Source of the DNA: Homalodisca vitripennis
Taxonomy: Eukaryota; Arthropoda; Insecta; Hemiptera; Cicadellidae
Assembly: GCF_021130785.1 (NCBI RefSeq)
Contig: NW_025777606.1
Coordinates: forward strand, 31,630-95,629
DNA: 64,000 nt
Reading direction: 5' to 3'
The position numbers and the translations under genes are program-made. Of this stretch, positions 12,738 to 23,291 are shown one piece after another. Below the pieces are notes generated by a model. It ran no database searches and was not told the DNA's origin. It saw only the letters and a list, made by a program, of their open reading frames with translations. Within the stretch, counting starts at the first letter, position 1. Each line of letters begins with the position of its first letter.

Positions 12738-13208
12738 TTATTGGTTCATGCGAGATGAACTTCTTAAAACCATATTGTGACTCCGCATTGGTTTATTACA
12801 AATATCCGATCCGTTTGATACTTTTGGTTTTCTCTTTAGTTCATTTTTTAGAATTGGCAACCAAAGCGGCCTAATCTCGACTGATGGTTGACTGATTGAT
12901 TGGTCTGCCAATTTAATGTATGTTGCCTCTATTAATTTCCTTTTGAAGAAATGTGGTTCCCGATGTATTATGTGGGCTTCATCCCAATTCATATCATGGT
13001 CTTCGGACCAACAATCGTGTGCAATTTTTGACTTTTCTGTGAAACCCTTTCTCGTGTTTTCTTTGTGTTCTTTTATCCTTACGTTTAGTGGTCTTTTTGT
13101 CTCGCCTATGTATTCCCTATTGCAGCTACATTTTATACTGTAAACACAGTTTTTGGAATCCTGTGTGCCATTTTTTGGCTTTGTTTTTACGAGACTTAGG
13201 CGTGCCAC
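12738..13208 (-). CDS. GIY-YIG endonuclease domain of a Penelope-like element (truncated)
   Basis: About 156 codons remain open, reading LSLVKTKPKN, then NCVYSIKCSCNREYIGETKR (the YSI...YIG core), RPLNVRIKEHK (family Arg) and, further on, KRKLIEATYIKL carrying the expected catalytic Glu. The C-terminal tail is basic (ELKRKPKV...MRSHNMVLRSSSRMN). In Penelope-like elements this domain follows the reverse transcriptase and nicks target DNA to prime insertion in the nucleus. The reverse transcriptase is absent here: the frame begins (GTG, no natural start) exactly where the inverted flank is joined, so this is the 3' end of a larger protein. The domain itself shows no stop or frameshift, suggesting a fairly young copy. 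It is probably not expressed as a functional protein. Confidence 0.9.
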   Translation of the reverse strand: MARLSLVKTKPKNGTQDSKNCVYSIKCSCNREYIGETKRPLNVRIKEHKENTRKGFTEKSKIAHDCWSEDHDMNWDEAHIIHREPHFFKRKLIEATYIKLADQSISQPSVEIRPLWLPILKNELKRKPKVSNGSDICNKPMRSHNMVLRSSSRMNQ

Positions 13209-13372
13209 AACGCTTTAGTAAGATTTGTTTATTTTAACCTAGTTTGTAATTATGTATTAGGTTAGTTCTTTACCTGAAGAAGAGATCAGATTGCAGATCT
13301 CGAAACGTAGTGTTACTGTTTTCTTGTTTCACTGAACGATGGCAAATGTCCGGAAAAATCCTGTTTCCTTCA
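13193..13372 (+). repeat. Penelope terminal repeat, inverted upstream arm
   Basis: The inverted partner of 12312-12493. Its inner edge, GACTTAGGC at 13193, lies inside the GIY-YIG reading frame, so the arm is fused directly onto truncated coding sequence. It carries the same hammerhead-like core on the plus strand: CTGAAGA 13274-13280, stem GAGATC/GATCTC at 13282-13287 and 13296-13301, GAAA 13302-13305. Confidence 0.9.
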
Positions 13373-14060
13373 AAGACAGTTTATTTACCGTAAAATTAGT
13401 CAATATGTTTTGCCACATATGGAGTGACGCAAAGAAGTAAGCCTTACAGTGTACCTGTATTTTATATTTTGATAAATAAATATCAGCTGTCTTAATGTGG
13501 TACAATTAGTAATGACAATTAGCATTATGCAGTTTTAGTTTTAAACGGCAGCAATTTCTAATTCAGAAAAATTAGTTTATTTTTGACTATTTAGAAATTT
13601 ACTACAGAAACAAAAATGTCTATGTGTACACGTAAGGTACTTGAAATTGGTTTTCTCAGATATTGTGGGATGGTATATTTACATTACTGCAGCTGAAGAA
13701 ACAAAATCGTAGGGACCGGGAATCGCCATAATTCGACGTAGTATTCATTTCGTGACTAAATCTGAGGGAACAACCTGATGCAATGAGTTTGTGAATATAT
13801 CAAGTGGAGTCACAAAGCAATAAACCAAACATTAAATACATTGTTTGGAACTGAAAAACGTCGAAAGAAATTGCGTCCATTTTTCATTGATAATGGATGC
13901 GATACAGATTGCGTATGTAAATATTGATATAATACCTAAAATCAAGCAAGCAAACATATAATATATTGAAATAATAGAGGATAAATAATGTAGAGGAAAG
14001 GGAAGCAAAATCATATATTGTACTGTATCAGGTTACAGTTATTTATACCTTTGAAAAAGG

Positions 14061-14756
14061 AGTAGTAAAAGTACAAATATAGGCAATGAGTTGGCAGGCA
14101 CATAATGTCGGCATACATTTACTGTTAGGGAATTAAACTAATCATAAATATTATTATTTAATCAAGACAGTTTGAAAAGTTCGTGTCTTTCCACATTTTT
14201 GTGTATGCTCACATGGTCGCAAAGGTACTTTCCAAAAAATTACAATGAACTGTTTAAGTTACAGTGAGGAGATGTTACTATTGAAGATTAAGGACAACCA
14301 AAAACTATGAGTTTTCTTTATATCCTTTACACACATCCCTTATTCCAAACAAAAAGCAAAGAAGTACTGTAGTAGGATTTTTTGCCCAACGTACGATATA
14401 AAGGTTGCCACAAAGATTATATTATCAGAACAATAACTATCATAGGTTTGACATTGTTTACCAATATTCTTACAAACGTTTATTTGCACATGCGATTTAT
14501 CATTATTCAATATTACTCAAACCTTTATTATTTAGGAACCAACTCCAGAATCCAATTTAAATGTAATAAATTGAAGGAAAGTTGAAATTGTACAGTAGCA
14601 CAAGTGTTAGATCAATACGTTTTCCTCCTATAACCATTTTATTCTTTGTCAAAAATTTAGTCCATAACAGCTGGTAGAACATTTGTTGTTCATTATAAAT
14701 TATTTGGATAAGTATGCTGCATTAAATTTTACCTTACTTAAAAATACGTGGGATGT
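14061..14756. other. Noncoding, nothing recognised
   Basis: A+T-rich spacer between family 1 copy A and a mariner relic. Only a 67-codon random frame (14382-14585) is present. Confidence 0.5.
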
Positions 14757-15115
14757 ATGAGGTTTGACCAAAACGTCATGAGTAATTTTTATTTGAACTA
14801 TTTTAATTTATTTTAACACATTGATTTCATCACCTTCAAAGTAGCTTCCTGGGCAGCGATGCAGCGGTGTAGGCGTTGTTCCCACTCTCCATACCATTGT
14901 TGGAATTCAACGACTGGTATCACCTTTAATTCCTCGATTGTAACGTGAAAACATTCAGTTTTCAATAGTATCAAGATGACACCCGTTAAAGTTTTCTTTT
15001 ATCTTAGGAAACAGGAAAAAGTCACATGGACTGAGATCAGGTGAATTGGAGGGTTAGAAAAACAAAGGAATACCTTTATTGATCAAAAACTGTATTTGAT
15101 AAGCATGGCCTTGAC
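14757..15115 (-). pseudogene. mariner-like transposase relic (C-terminal part)
   Basis: The minus strand reads GHAYQIQFLINKGIP, then SNSPDLSPCDFFLFPKIKEN with the third catalytic Asp region, then GCHLDTIEN and a TGA stop. After a frame change it reads EELKVIPVVEFQQWYGEWEQ, then RLHRCIAAQ. This is the standard order at the C-terminus of mariner transposases. A further frameshift follows: the expected 'GSYFEGDE' is only readable in another frame. Downstream, the sequence ends in ATTACTCATGACGTTTTGGT and CAAACCTCATA beside a TA, consistent with the 3' inverted repeat of the element at 14757. The 5' half and the other end are missing. This is an inactive relic. Confidence 0.8.
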
Positions 15116-15262
15116 TTTTAATTTACTCATGCGAGGTCTCCTTGGTCGATAAGGTTAGAGAGATAAATTCACTTCTACCGCCAATGTACGATTAGCTCAG
15201 GGTTTTCAAGAATAATTATAGAGTTCATAAGATAACTTATCATAAGTATTCTATAACTGTTA

Positions 15263-15265
<3 letters not shown>

Positions 15266-15299
<34 letters not shown>
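15266..15299. repeat. (AT)n microsatellite
   Basis: Alternating AT tract of about 34 bases at the left edge of family 2 copy A. Confidence 0.95.
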
Positions 15300-15302
<3 letters not shown>

Positions 15303-18300
15303 AGAAAAATTCTGAGGCACATATTTAGGCAGCTGGTTCACGTGAGAAGCTATCAAATGTACTAAATTACTAATGTGAAGATGTCTGGCTCCATCTTCAC
15401 ATGAAACCAGACATCTATAAATAAAAGGATACTAAAAGGAAAAGGACAGAAAATAATTATTCTGGGGCTAAAATCTTACTTCTCTTGGCTCATGTTACTT
15501 ATTGTACCTGATATGAGTAGTATAAGATCGTATGCATATATATGAGTAGCATGTTTGATTCTATAAATTTAGAAAGCTGTAACAATAAAATGAGTGTTTA
15601 GTAGTAGCTTAAAAGCTTTCTTCTGAAAAGCTTTCATCTCTATGTTTCGTATAAAAAGTAAACCGCCCAATAAAGAAATGACAAAGACACATTGGACTTG
15701 TCGCGTGATACAGACGAATTATTCAAACGGTGTCCACTATAACGCCTCCTATTACATGCACAGGCTACGGTTAACAGTCAGTAATTATGACACGTGAGCT
15801 ACACTGTGCATTCAGTCTACAGATATTTTGTAGAAATATTTTTATAAATTTATAATAAATGATAAAGAATACTATAAAAGTAAATATCAAAATGTCATCT
15901 GAAATCAACACTTGATAACCAATATAATGTCAAGCTGTTCCTGTGACTTGACTTTAAGCAGGAAGCTTACAAAATTTCAAACTAACATTTTGAACAAGAG
16001 TATAGGAATATAATTATATTGGAATCTAAGTTTTGGACCTAATTATCATGCAATGAGAGAAATGTTTTCACTCAGTTTTAGATTTTAACAAGAAACTAGT
16101 CTTATAATCAGTTAATTTACACTCGTCAATATCTTGATTAATGTTTAAATAACAATGCTATTCATTATCATTCAATAATATTGCATAATTTTTAATAGAG
16201 GATAGAGTGGTTTAGTGGTTACAAAAGTTGTTAATAGTATTATGTTCTAACGTTTCTTCAAATATAAACATATGAGTACCAATAAATCAACAACAACAAA
16301 AAACCATCAATTTAAACCCAAAAGCTCGTTTTCATTTCAATCGATTTGAAACTGATTTCCTAATGAATTAACTTGTGATTCAAACACACAAGCATGATGT
16401 TAGTGTGCAGTTTAACAAACAGCAATAAATTAATGTAATGTCATATTTCCATCACGGATGCTTCACACAGCATGCAATAATGTTATGATCACTTCTGTAC
16501 TAGAGAAATGAGTAATTGGTTTATTAAATTTTAAAACGGGTTTAAGGAATTAAATATGGAACTGAATGATATGTGTCGATTAAACATTATAAATTACCAC
16601 ACTTGATACAAAATATAATATGAGAATATTTAAACAGTGAATTGTAAAATAAAGTAAGTTGCGTATTTATATTGTAATAATATAATAAACTCATTACATC
16701 ATTCTCAACCATAACTAAATTAATTATAAACAGATATCATAAATGTTACAAAGTCTATTCCTTTTACAAGGAACATCTATGGTTACAAATCGTAAATACA
16801 GATATTTTAAAGATTAATCAAATATATTACAAGCCCTGCAAGTCGATTGATATGACAATAGCAAAAAACACTTTACTCTTTAAAAGAATATTTTTACTAT
16901 TAGTAATATCACTATGAAAATCATGAAAGTAATTATACAATTTATTTCGTAAAAGCGCTTAGGCAGCAAATCTAATTGAACGGACACTGATCGGAAAGCC
17001 TTTTACTTTAACCAAATGCTTACAGTTCAAAAGAACAGTAAATTTGTGCTCGTTATTTACAGTTCGTTATTAATTACTAATTTATTTATCTAATTGTAGC
17101 TTTTAGCACTATTAAAAATAACATTTACATGGAATTTATTAGGTCAGGAATTATGTTAATAACATATACCGTAGTTCAATACAAGCAATCGTTACAATAT
17201 TACATCTATTTTACCTTTGAATTCGAGTTTAAGCTTCCATAGCACAGTCTGTGCCATAGGAATACGGATTATAATCTCGAGAGACTAGACATTCTACAAA
17301 GGGACAGCCCTTAAGGAATGCAACCACCCTCCCTCGGAGGGGTTGTTTCTTAGTACACAACAACGCTTACATACATACACATCCTGTGTTCACTTGCACG
17401 TATATCAACGCATTGTTTTTGAATAAAAAACATTGTTTTTAAAGCCTAATATTATATAAATTAATAAATTGTGTAAAAAATGCTATAAGTAGTTGCAATA
17501 GCTAAACAGATACTTCCTGGTACTAACAGATTGGATAATATAACATAGAAGGACTTTGTTGGAAACTCTAAAAGAGAATGATTTAACATGATGTTTGTTC
17601 AATAGAATATTAAAAACACATTTTTATCGTAACTTAAAAGGATTTAAATCAGTTTTATCTAAAAATGTTACACATAACTACAATAAAAAAAACTTAATGA
17701 TACTAATCCCAGTTTTAACTATTTGTTATTTCTGGGTACTTTTGCAGCAAAAGTGTTACTTTTTGAAATAAATGTCAATCACTGTTACTGTTTTGAAAGA
17801 TTGAATATAATAAATAACCAGCCAAAATAACCATTTCATAATATGTAAATCACCTGTTTTCGTTCTCTCACAATCCCTATAACAGCATTTACCGCACATC
17901 AGAGTTATGGAAGATTCGTTATGCCAAGTACTACCAATAACAATGTGTCAGTGGGATCTTAAATTTTGATCTTTATAACTAAAATTATGCTTAACTTAAA
18001 TGTATAAGGCAAATGGTTCGCAATCTTCCTCAATGCTCTCGACGAAAACAAAATATTTAGATACTTTAGAGACCAGATTTTGGATAGAATTGAAAATCAA
18101 ATTGGCTTTTCTGGAGCACTATTGCTTTTGTACACAGATACTTATACATTGAATACGTAATAAAGCATTAAAGATGCTTCCTTAGAAAGCATTGAACATT
18201 CTCTGTAGTATCTCGTAGAGACTATGCAAAGACAAAAGCGTCCCAAAAAATCTGTGTTTAGAAAATATTAAATAGTTTTGCCATTCACGGTATTTAGGTA

Positions 18301-18750
18301 GTTCTTACCAGGGAACGAAAGCTGGTAGATATAGAGTGAAAGAATGCAGTCTAGGTTGCTTGATAATAAAATCTCAAAATATCACAGACAACATGCTTCT
18401 ACGTTATTATGGTTTCATTGTAGTTACAAGATCCTAGAGCATTTAATGATCATTTTTTGATCATTAAAAAAGATAAAATGATATGGAATCGACACTAAAA
18501 ACATTTATAACAAATGGCTACTGATTTCCTTTGTACTATTGCATCCCATTTTAAATTTTAAAAAATATTGCGTTTTTCTACCTATATGTATTACAGCTAG
18601 ACAGTTACTGTACAGTTTAACATGTTGACTGCGGCAGACTTCTTAGGACGCATAATCAGAATATATAGCATAGACAGATCACTCAGCATAGAACAGCAAT
18701 GAGTATGTTCATGTTTTCCTCCAAGAATATTTAATCGAAGGCAAATAATA
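15300..18750 (+). repeat. Family 2 repeat, copy A (large, ORF-free)
   Basis: This stretch aligns in order with 34360-39150, and its first ~500 bp align with the reverse complement of 24115-24620. Shared blocks include GGCAGCTGGTTCACGTGAGA (copies A and C), 'gttacttattg.acctgatat.agtagtataag.tcgtatgcatat' (15500 and 34550), 'cctcc.attacatgca' (15747 and 34786), 'atgtcatatttccatca' (16438 and 35713), the GGAATG...CGGAGGGGTTGT block (17316 and 37092) and 'gcagac..cttagg.cg.a.aatca.aatata' (18630 and 39067). No ORF over 60 codons is conserved, nor any transposase motif. It could be a long non-autonomous element or an ancient segmental duplication; the inverted third copy favours an element. Confidence 0.75.
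17321..17345 (+). other. Conserved hairpin in family 2, copy A
   Basis: CAACCACCCTCC - CTC - GGAGGGGTTG folds into a G+C-rich stem of about 10 bp. The equivalent place in copy B (37098-37123) keeps the stem with a changed loop, although flanking sequence is well diverged. Confidence 0.5.
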
Positions 18751-20419
18751 CATGAAAAATTGGGGAGAACATTTTAGTCAATCGTCTCTCCTAAATGATT
18801 ATGGAATTGTATAAAAAGAAGAATACTTCTCAACAAAAATATTCCAATTTACACACAAACCAGTTTATATACAGGTTTTCAATCAGTTTATAGACGATTG
18901 ATATTTTAAAATTGAAACTATATAGTAATTTATAATAAGTTATAATAATACTTTCTAGAAGAAATAAACTACGGGTTGCAAATTCTCAGTTATGCAAGAT
19001 CGTTTAAGATAACATATGTAATGTACACCCCTGAGGTGTATAATAAATTAGAAACTCCCACCCTTTATCACTGGCATGTTTGCACGTTTATACATTGTAA
19101 ATTAAAGGTTTCCAACTACCTAGAATTGACCACAGGCACTTAGTAACAGATACAGCGGGTCGCAGCGATAGTGGTTTGCACTAACCAGCACTGACCGATA
19201 TCTCGCCACCCAACAATGATATTTACAAACTACTACGTCAGTGTTAGATCAATAAAGTTTATCTTAGTGTGATATATTCACGCCACTATAAAAGAAATCA
19301 GGATTAATTCAACAATGACTGCTCCCTAACTTAAAACTCATTCACTACGTTAGTATAGCTTAGTTTGCTAGTACAATACATATAATATGTGTACATTTGT
19401 TTAATTATTATAGAGTAAGTAACTAACATAGTTAAATGACAGTTTGTGAACACATAAGCTTTTAATATGTTTATGCTAAATTACTTTATTTAAAAAGCGG
19501 AAATTTGTGCAAAATATTTCACATTTGTTTTTTAGAACTATATTTATCATTGTGAAAACATATTTTTAAAACATATATATGTAACTCTCAGCAAAATTGC
19601 AACTGCTAAAGAGGAGCAACTGACAGCTGAAAAATGCTTAAATCATAAATATTCAGTTGTATATAATATTCCCGTTGTGTTCACTCGTGTTGTTCGTACA
19701 CATGACAGCAAGGACTGTTACACCACAGCTACTAATTACTGTTACGCACGGATTTGTGGATACATATCATATGCACAGTTTAAAATTACATTAGAACATT
19801 TTAACCTGTATTAAAATGTTATTCCAGAAAATAACATAAATATCAGCTGCCTATGATAGGTGCTAAGAAGTATTGGACACTGTACCACGTTTACCGAAGG
19901 ATGGGATTTTACCCAACCAAATAAAGCTTTAGCCTTAGTGAAGCTTACAATAATGTTACTAAACCACACCGATAGTACACATACTGATATAATTCTGACT
20001 GATAACAGTTTTAGTCTTGGTCTACACTTGAACGGTATAACTCGCTTAGCTCTCAAGATATTCTGTGGACAGGCAGACACGTAGACATAATCTATTTTGC
20101 CTTAACCTTCACTAATGCTGAACCAAATATACACAATTTGTAGTATACATTGATACATTGTACATAAAACTTACAAGGTATTTGCATTAACTACGCATAC
20201 CTTATTTCTTTAAATATGATCATTTAGGATGTAAGACGGCTCTTTAACTATACTTGTCAGACTATATATATTTTGATCTATTTCCAGCACTTATTATTTT
20301 CATTTTCATAAACTAGATATAACATTCCTTATTAAATTTAATGTTAACAATTTTAAATTATTTAAGGTCTCTTTGAGATTTTTTATATTGTCAATATTTA
20401 CACATATCACGCCAGAAAA
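18751..20419. other. Noncoding; overlapping weak ORFs near 19.8-20.1 kb
   Basis: The only notable spot is 19811-20084, where both strands stay open for 74-89 codons in moderately G+C-richer sequence. Neither peptide is recognisable, and they are not annotated as genes. The weak similarity of 18.7-18.8 kb to 39.1-39.25 kb may mark the ragged right edge of family 2. Confidence 0.45.
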
Positions 20420-22231
20420 CAGTACGTTAATATGAAAGTACTATTAATATAAAAATATTTTCAGTTAATTTACTGGTAAAAAAGTAAATACGATTTGATG
20501 TGGATTTTTAACATAAAATAAGATTGTATTAGGTTTAATTATAGATTCCGCCACTATTTTTTTAAACAGTAAAATAGTAAGCAACTACAAACAGCGTTTT
20601 ACATTCATAATACACGCTTCAAGGTCAGATGAGCAAAATTAATATAAGAATATTCACAGATAACTAGTCGTGACATAATAAATAAGATTTTTGTGAATGT
20701 TTATTATAAGGGAAGAATGCATTAGGTTTAGTTATTGATTCGACCACTCTTCGTTTACGCCACATTGGTTACCAACAACAAGCAGCGTTTTACCATTTAT
20801 GAAGCACTCCTAATTTAGCACTTAAAACATTATTTACTGTGCTTCAGCATTTTCCATCTTTCTTTCACTTTTTATCTTCTTCTTTCAAAGTTGGAAAAGA
20901 AATCAAAGCTACAAACAATATATTTACTAATGTTATTTATTCGAGTACTGAGCACTCTTGACCAAACATTACTTCTATTAGAGATACATAAATATCAATC
21001 TTGTGTACATTGTTTAAGTTATTATATTAAATATGCTTTGAATTCAGTTTCTATTAATTCTTGCATAACAGAAAGTATCCTCAGATTTTTTCATTCTCAT
21101 AGAGAAACTCATGTTTCTTAAGAAAAGTTTAATTAAAGTTCATTGTTAGTTATTGAATAATCACTATTGAACCTATGCCTCAGAGAAGATTTTCATTGGT
21201 CCGAAAAGATTACAGAATGAATGGCTCCCTTCGGACTTTCCAGCGCGAGTTGTGAGGTTGTTATTATATTTCTTAATTGGCTTTGCCCCGCTGGTCTCTG
21301 CCGGCTACAGATAACCAACTCTCTTTTTGTTCACAATTAATAGTATTTATTATTGTCTTTCGTTCCGTTTGTATTCTCTAACTGAGATGTGTTTCGTTAT
21401 ATATTTACTTCAATAAATTATATTTTCTAACTTTTTAAATTATTTGAAGATGGCAATTTGTTACTGTGACTCGTAATGTACTTTTATTTATAACATGCAC
21501 ATATTTATATGTGAGGCTCCCAGTGGGAAGATGTTAAAGTCAGGCATGAGCATATTTTTATTCCAAAATATTCTTAAAGGCACTATTGTTAGTACTGAAA
21601 CAGACTTAGAGTTTCATTATTTTTATTTTAGTAAATAAACAGCTGTTGTAATGTCCTACAAATAGAATTGTCAAGAAGACACTCGTGTGATGTATGATGT
21701 GCAGATGTGTGTGGTACACATTTTATTGTAGGTGGAAAAATTTGAAAAGTTCGTTAATTTATTTTTGACTATTTTGACTTTAATAAAAAAAAATTTTATT
21801 TGTACACGTGGGGTACCTAAAACTGGTTTCCGTAGATATTTTGGTACGGAGTATTTACAATCAAGTAGCCGAAGTAAAAAAAAAACTGAAAGGACTGGGC
21901 ATTTACATGATTCAACGAGCCAATTAACTCCGTAACTACAATTTGAAGATATAAACTACCATAGTGTACCCGTGATTACAGCATATGGAATCACAAAGCA
22001 ATAGACCGAGAAGTAAACGCAGTTTTTATGACAGAAAAGTTGGTGGGACATCAGGTGTTTTTTCATTGATGACGGATACGATACAGATTAGGTATGTAAG
22101 TATTGATATACTTTCTAGAATGAACTAAGGAAAAAGATAACATAGCGATGTTAATAATAAAAATAATTACTAATTGATTATTAATTAGTAATTAATTGTT
22201 AATTTCGCATACTTATAAACACCATTACCAC

Positions 22232-22500
22232 ATCTGGAGCAGCTCTTTTCTCTACAACCTATCCATCAGCGACGTGTCATCTGTGATATGGTTTTTCTGT
22301 TCAAACTGATCAATGGACTGGTGGATTGCCCCGATCTCCTGGCAAAGATAGGCTTGACTGTCCCAAGGGGTACGAGATCCAACTCAGTCTTCAGTCGAAG
22401 ATTCTTTCCAACATCTTATGCCTTCATCTGTGGGACCTTCTTTCATGGGACTCTTCCTTCCTTCAGACGGAATGTTAAGCAGCTCAACAACCTGTTATAA
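22232..22500 (+). pseudogene. LINE ORF2 C-terminal fragment
   Basis: An open frame of about 89 codons ending in a TAA stop reads LPHLEQLFSLQPIHQRRVIC, then DMVFLFKLINGLVDCPDLLA, then VPRGTRSNSVF, PTSYAF and a closing FRRNVKQLNNLL. The order 'R(R)..D..FL.KL.NG..DCP.LL', then 'VPRGTRS..LF', then 'TSYA' is characteristic of the tail downstream of the reverse transcriptase in jockey/CR1-type LINEs of arthropods. The catalytic core, with its YxDD motif, lies upstream and is missing. A stop codon sits just before this start, at the truncation point. No internal stop is present. The fragment cannot act by itself. The clade assignment is by resemblance only. Confidence 0.8.
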
Positions 22501-23193
22501 ACGGCTTTTTTTCAAAAATTATGGTATGGTTTGAGCACATGTTGTTGGTTGCTAATAATTATTGTTTTTATTGTTGATTTTTATCATTCTATGTTTATTG
22601 CTGTTATTGTTACCTTCTGCATGGTGGTTTGTTGCCATACCTTGTTGTTTTTGTTACTTTATTTTATAGATTTATACGTGTAACTTAGTCATTCATTTAG
22701 TTCATGCATTGCACCTATGTAGTAATTAAATGTAAGTATATTTAAGTATTATTGTTATTTGTTAATGTTAAATTTAGAGTTCTAGAATTTGTATATATTT
22801 ATGGTTTTTATACTGTTTTGCTACTGTTATTACAGTTTGTTACTTATCTTTGTTGTTTTTGTTACATTATTATTATTTATTTTTGTATGCAACGTAGTCT
22901 TTCAAAATTTTATTCAGTTTACCATACTTTTAGTTGTCATAAGTACGATTTAAATTATTTTATTGTAGGTTGTTAGTGTTATGAGATCTATAGCATTTAT
23001 TTTCTTTTTCGTTACTTGTTGTTGCAGTTGTAACTTTTTTGTTTTTGTTTTGTAAACTGTTACTTTTATAACATATTTATCAGCTTTGTATGTGCGTATA
23101 CACTACTGTTAACTATTTATTTACATTGTATTATTTGCCATCTAATTTTAACATTATTGTAAAATGGTCTGTACCGTTGGAATAAATAAATAA
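22232..23193 (+). mobile_element. 5'-truncated non-LTR retrotransposon (LINE)
   Basis: The C-terminal end of a LINE reverse transcriptase (22232-22500) is followed by a long T-rich 3' untranslated region. This ends in GGAATAAATAAATAAGTG at about 23180-23193, a simple-repeat tail typical of several LINE clades. Both flanks align with family 1 copy A, so the boundaries are those of the insertion. A target duplication could not be fixed. Truncation at the 5' end is the usual outcome of LINE insertion. Confidence 0.8.
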
Positions 23194-23291
23194 GTGTAGT
23201 GAAAAGGAATAGGAAAGCAAAAACATGTCCTATTCTGTACCAGCTTTACAGATATTTATGCATTAGAAAAACGAACATTGAGGGTGTAAAC

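Larger units (their letters stand above)
12275..13371 (-). mobile_element. Penelope-like retroelement, 5'-truncated, with inverted flanks
   Basis: A complete insertion structure. An 11-bp target duplication, AAAGACAGTTT, lies at 12264-12274 and 13372-13382. Inside the left duplication is a unique 37-bp tail (12275-12311), then one repeat arm (12312-12493), a 3' region, the GIY-YIG ORF on the minus strand, and the second arm inverted (13193-13372, overlapping the duplication by one base). A short tail beside one flank, inverted terminal copies and target duplications of about 10-15 bp are known hallmarks of Penelope-like elements. The reverse-transcriptase part is missing: a stop lies three codons upstream of the ORF. 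The copy is therefore non-autonomous. The related family 1 copy B lacks the insertion. Confidence 0.9.
11075..14060 (+). repeat. Family 1 repeat, copy A (split by a Penelope-like element)
   Basis: This noncoding stretch aligns collinearly with 20420-23283. Shared blocks in order include AAGATTGTATTAGGTTTA (11319 and 20520), 'cctcagatttgatcatttcgtatagaaactcgtgtttcttaagaaa', TTGGCTTTGCCCCGCTGG (11823 and 21282), 'tgtacacgtaaggtacttgaaattggtttt' and 'cattgataatggatgcgatacagatt'. The 1.1-kb Penelope-like insertion at 12275-13371 is absent from copy B, so it arrived after the copies separated. No ORF is conserved between copies. The short frames at 11.67-12.06 kb differ between them. Confidence 0.75.
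20420..23283 (+). repeat. Family 1 repeat, copy B (split by a LINE)
   Basis: The counterpart of copy A (11075-14060). It starts with two diverged tandem subunits of about 190 bp (20420-20610 and 20611-20810), each containing 'attaggttta...att.gat.c..ccact'. The copy proceeds through TTGGCTTTGCCCCGCTGG at 21282 and 'cattgatgacggatacgatacagatt' at 22066, is interrupted by the LINE at 22232-23193, and resumes with 'ggaataggaaagcaaaaacatg..ctattctgtacc', matching 13995-14035 of copy A. Confidence 0.75.

Noticed and set aside
12916..13143. 75-codon plus-strand ORF
   Set aside because: Antisense shadow of the GIY-YIG ORF.
13192..13372. LTR of an LTR retrotransposon
   Set aside because: The flanking arms are inverted rather than direct, and the coding region is GIY-YIG, so Penelope-like structure fits better.
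19811..20084. Overlapping 89- and 74-codon frames on opposite strands
   Set aside because: Neither translation is recognisable. No splice, start or conservation evidence separates them from chance.
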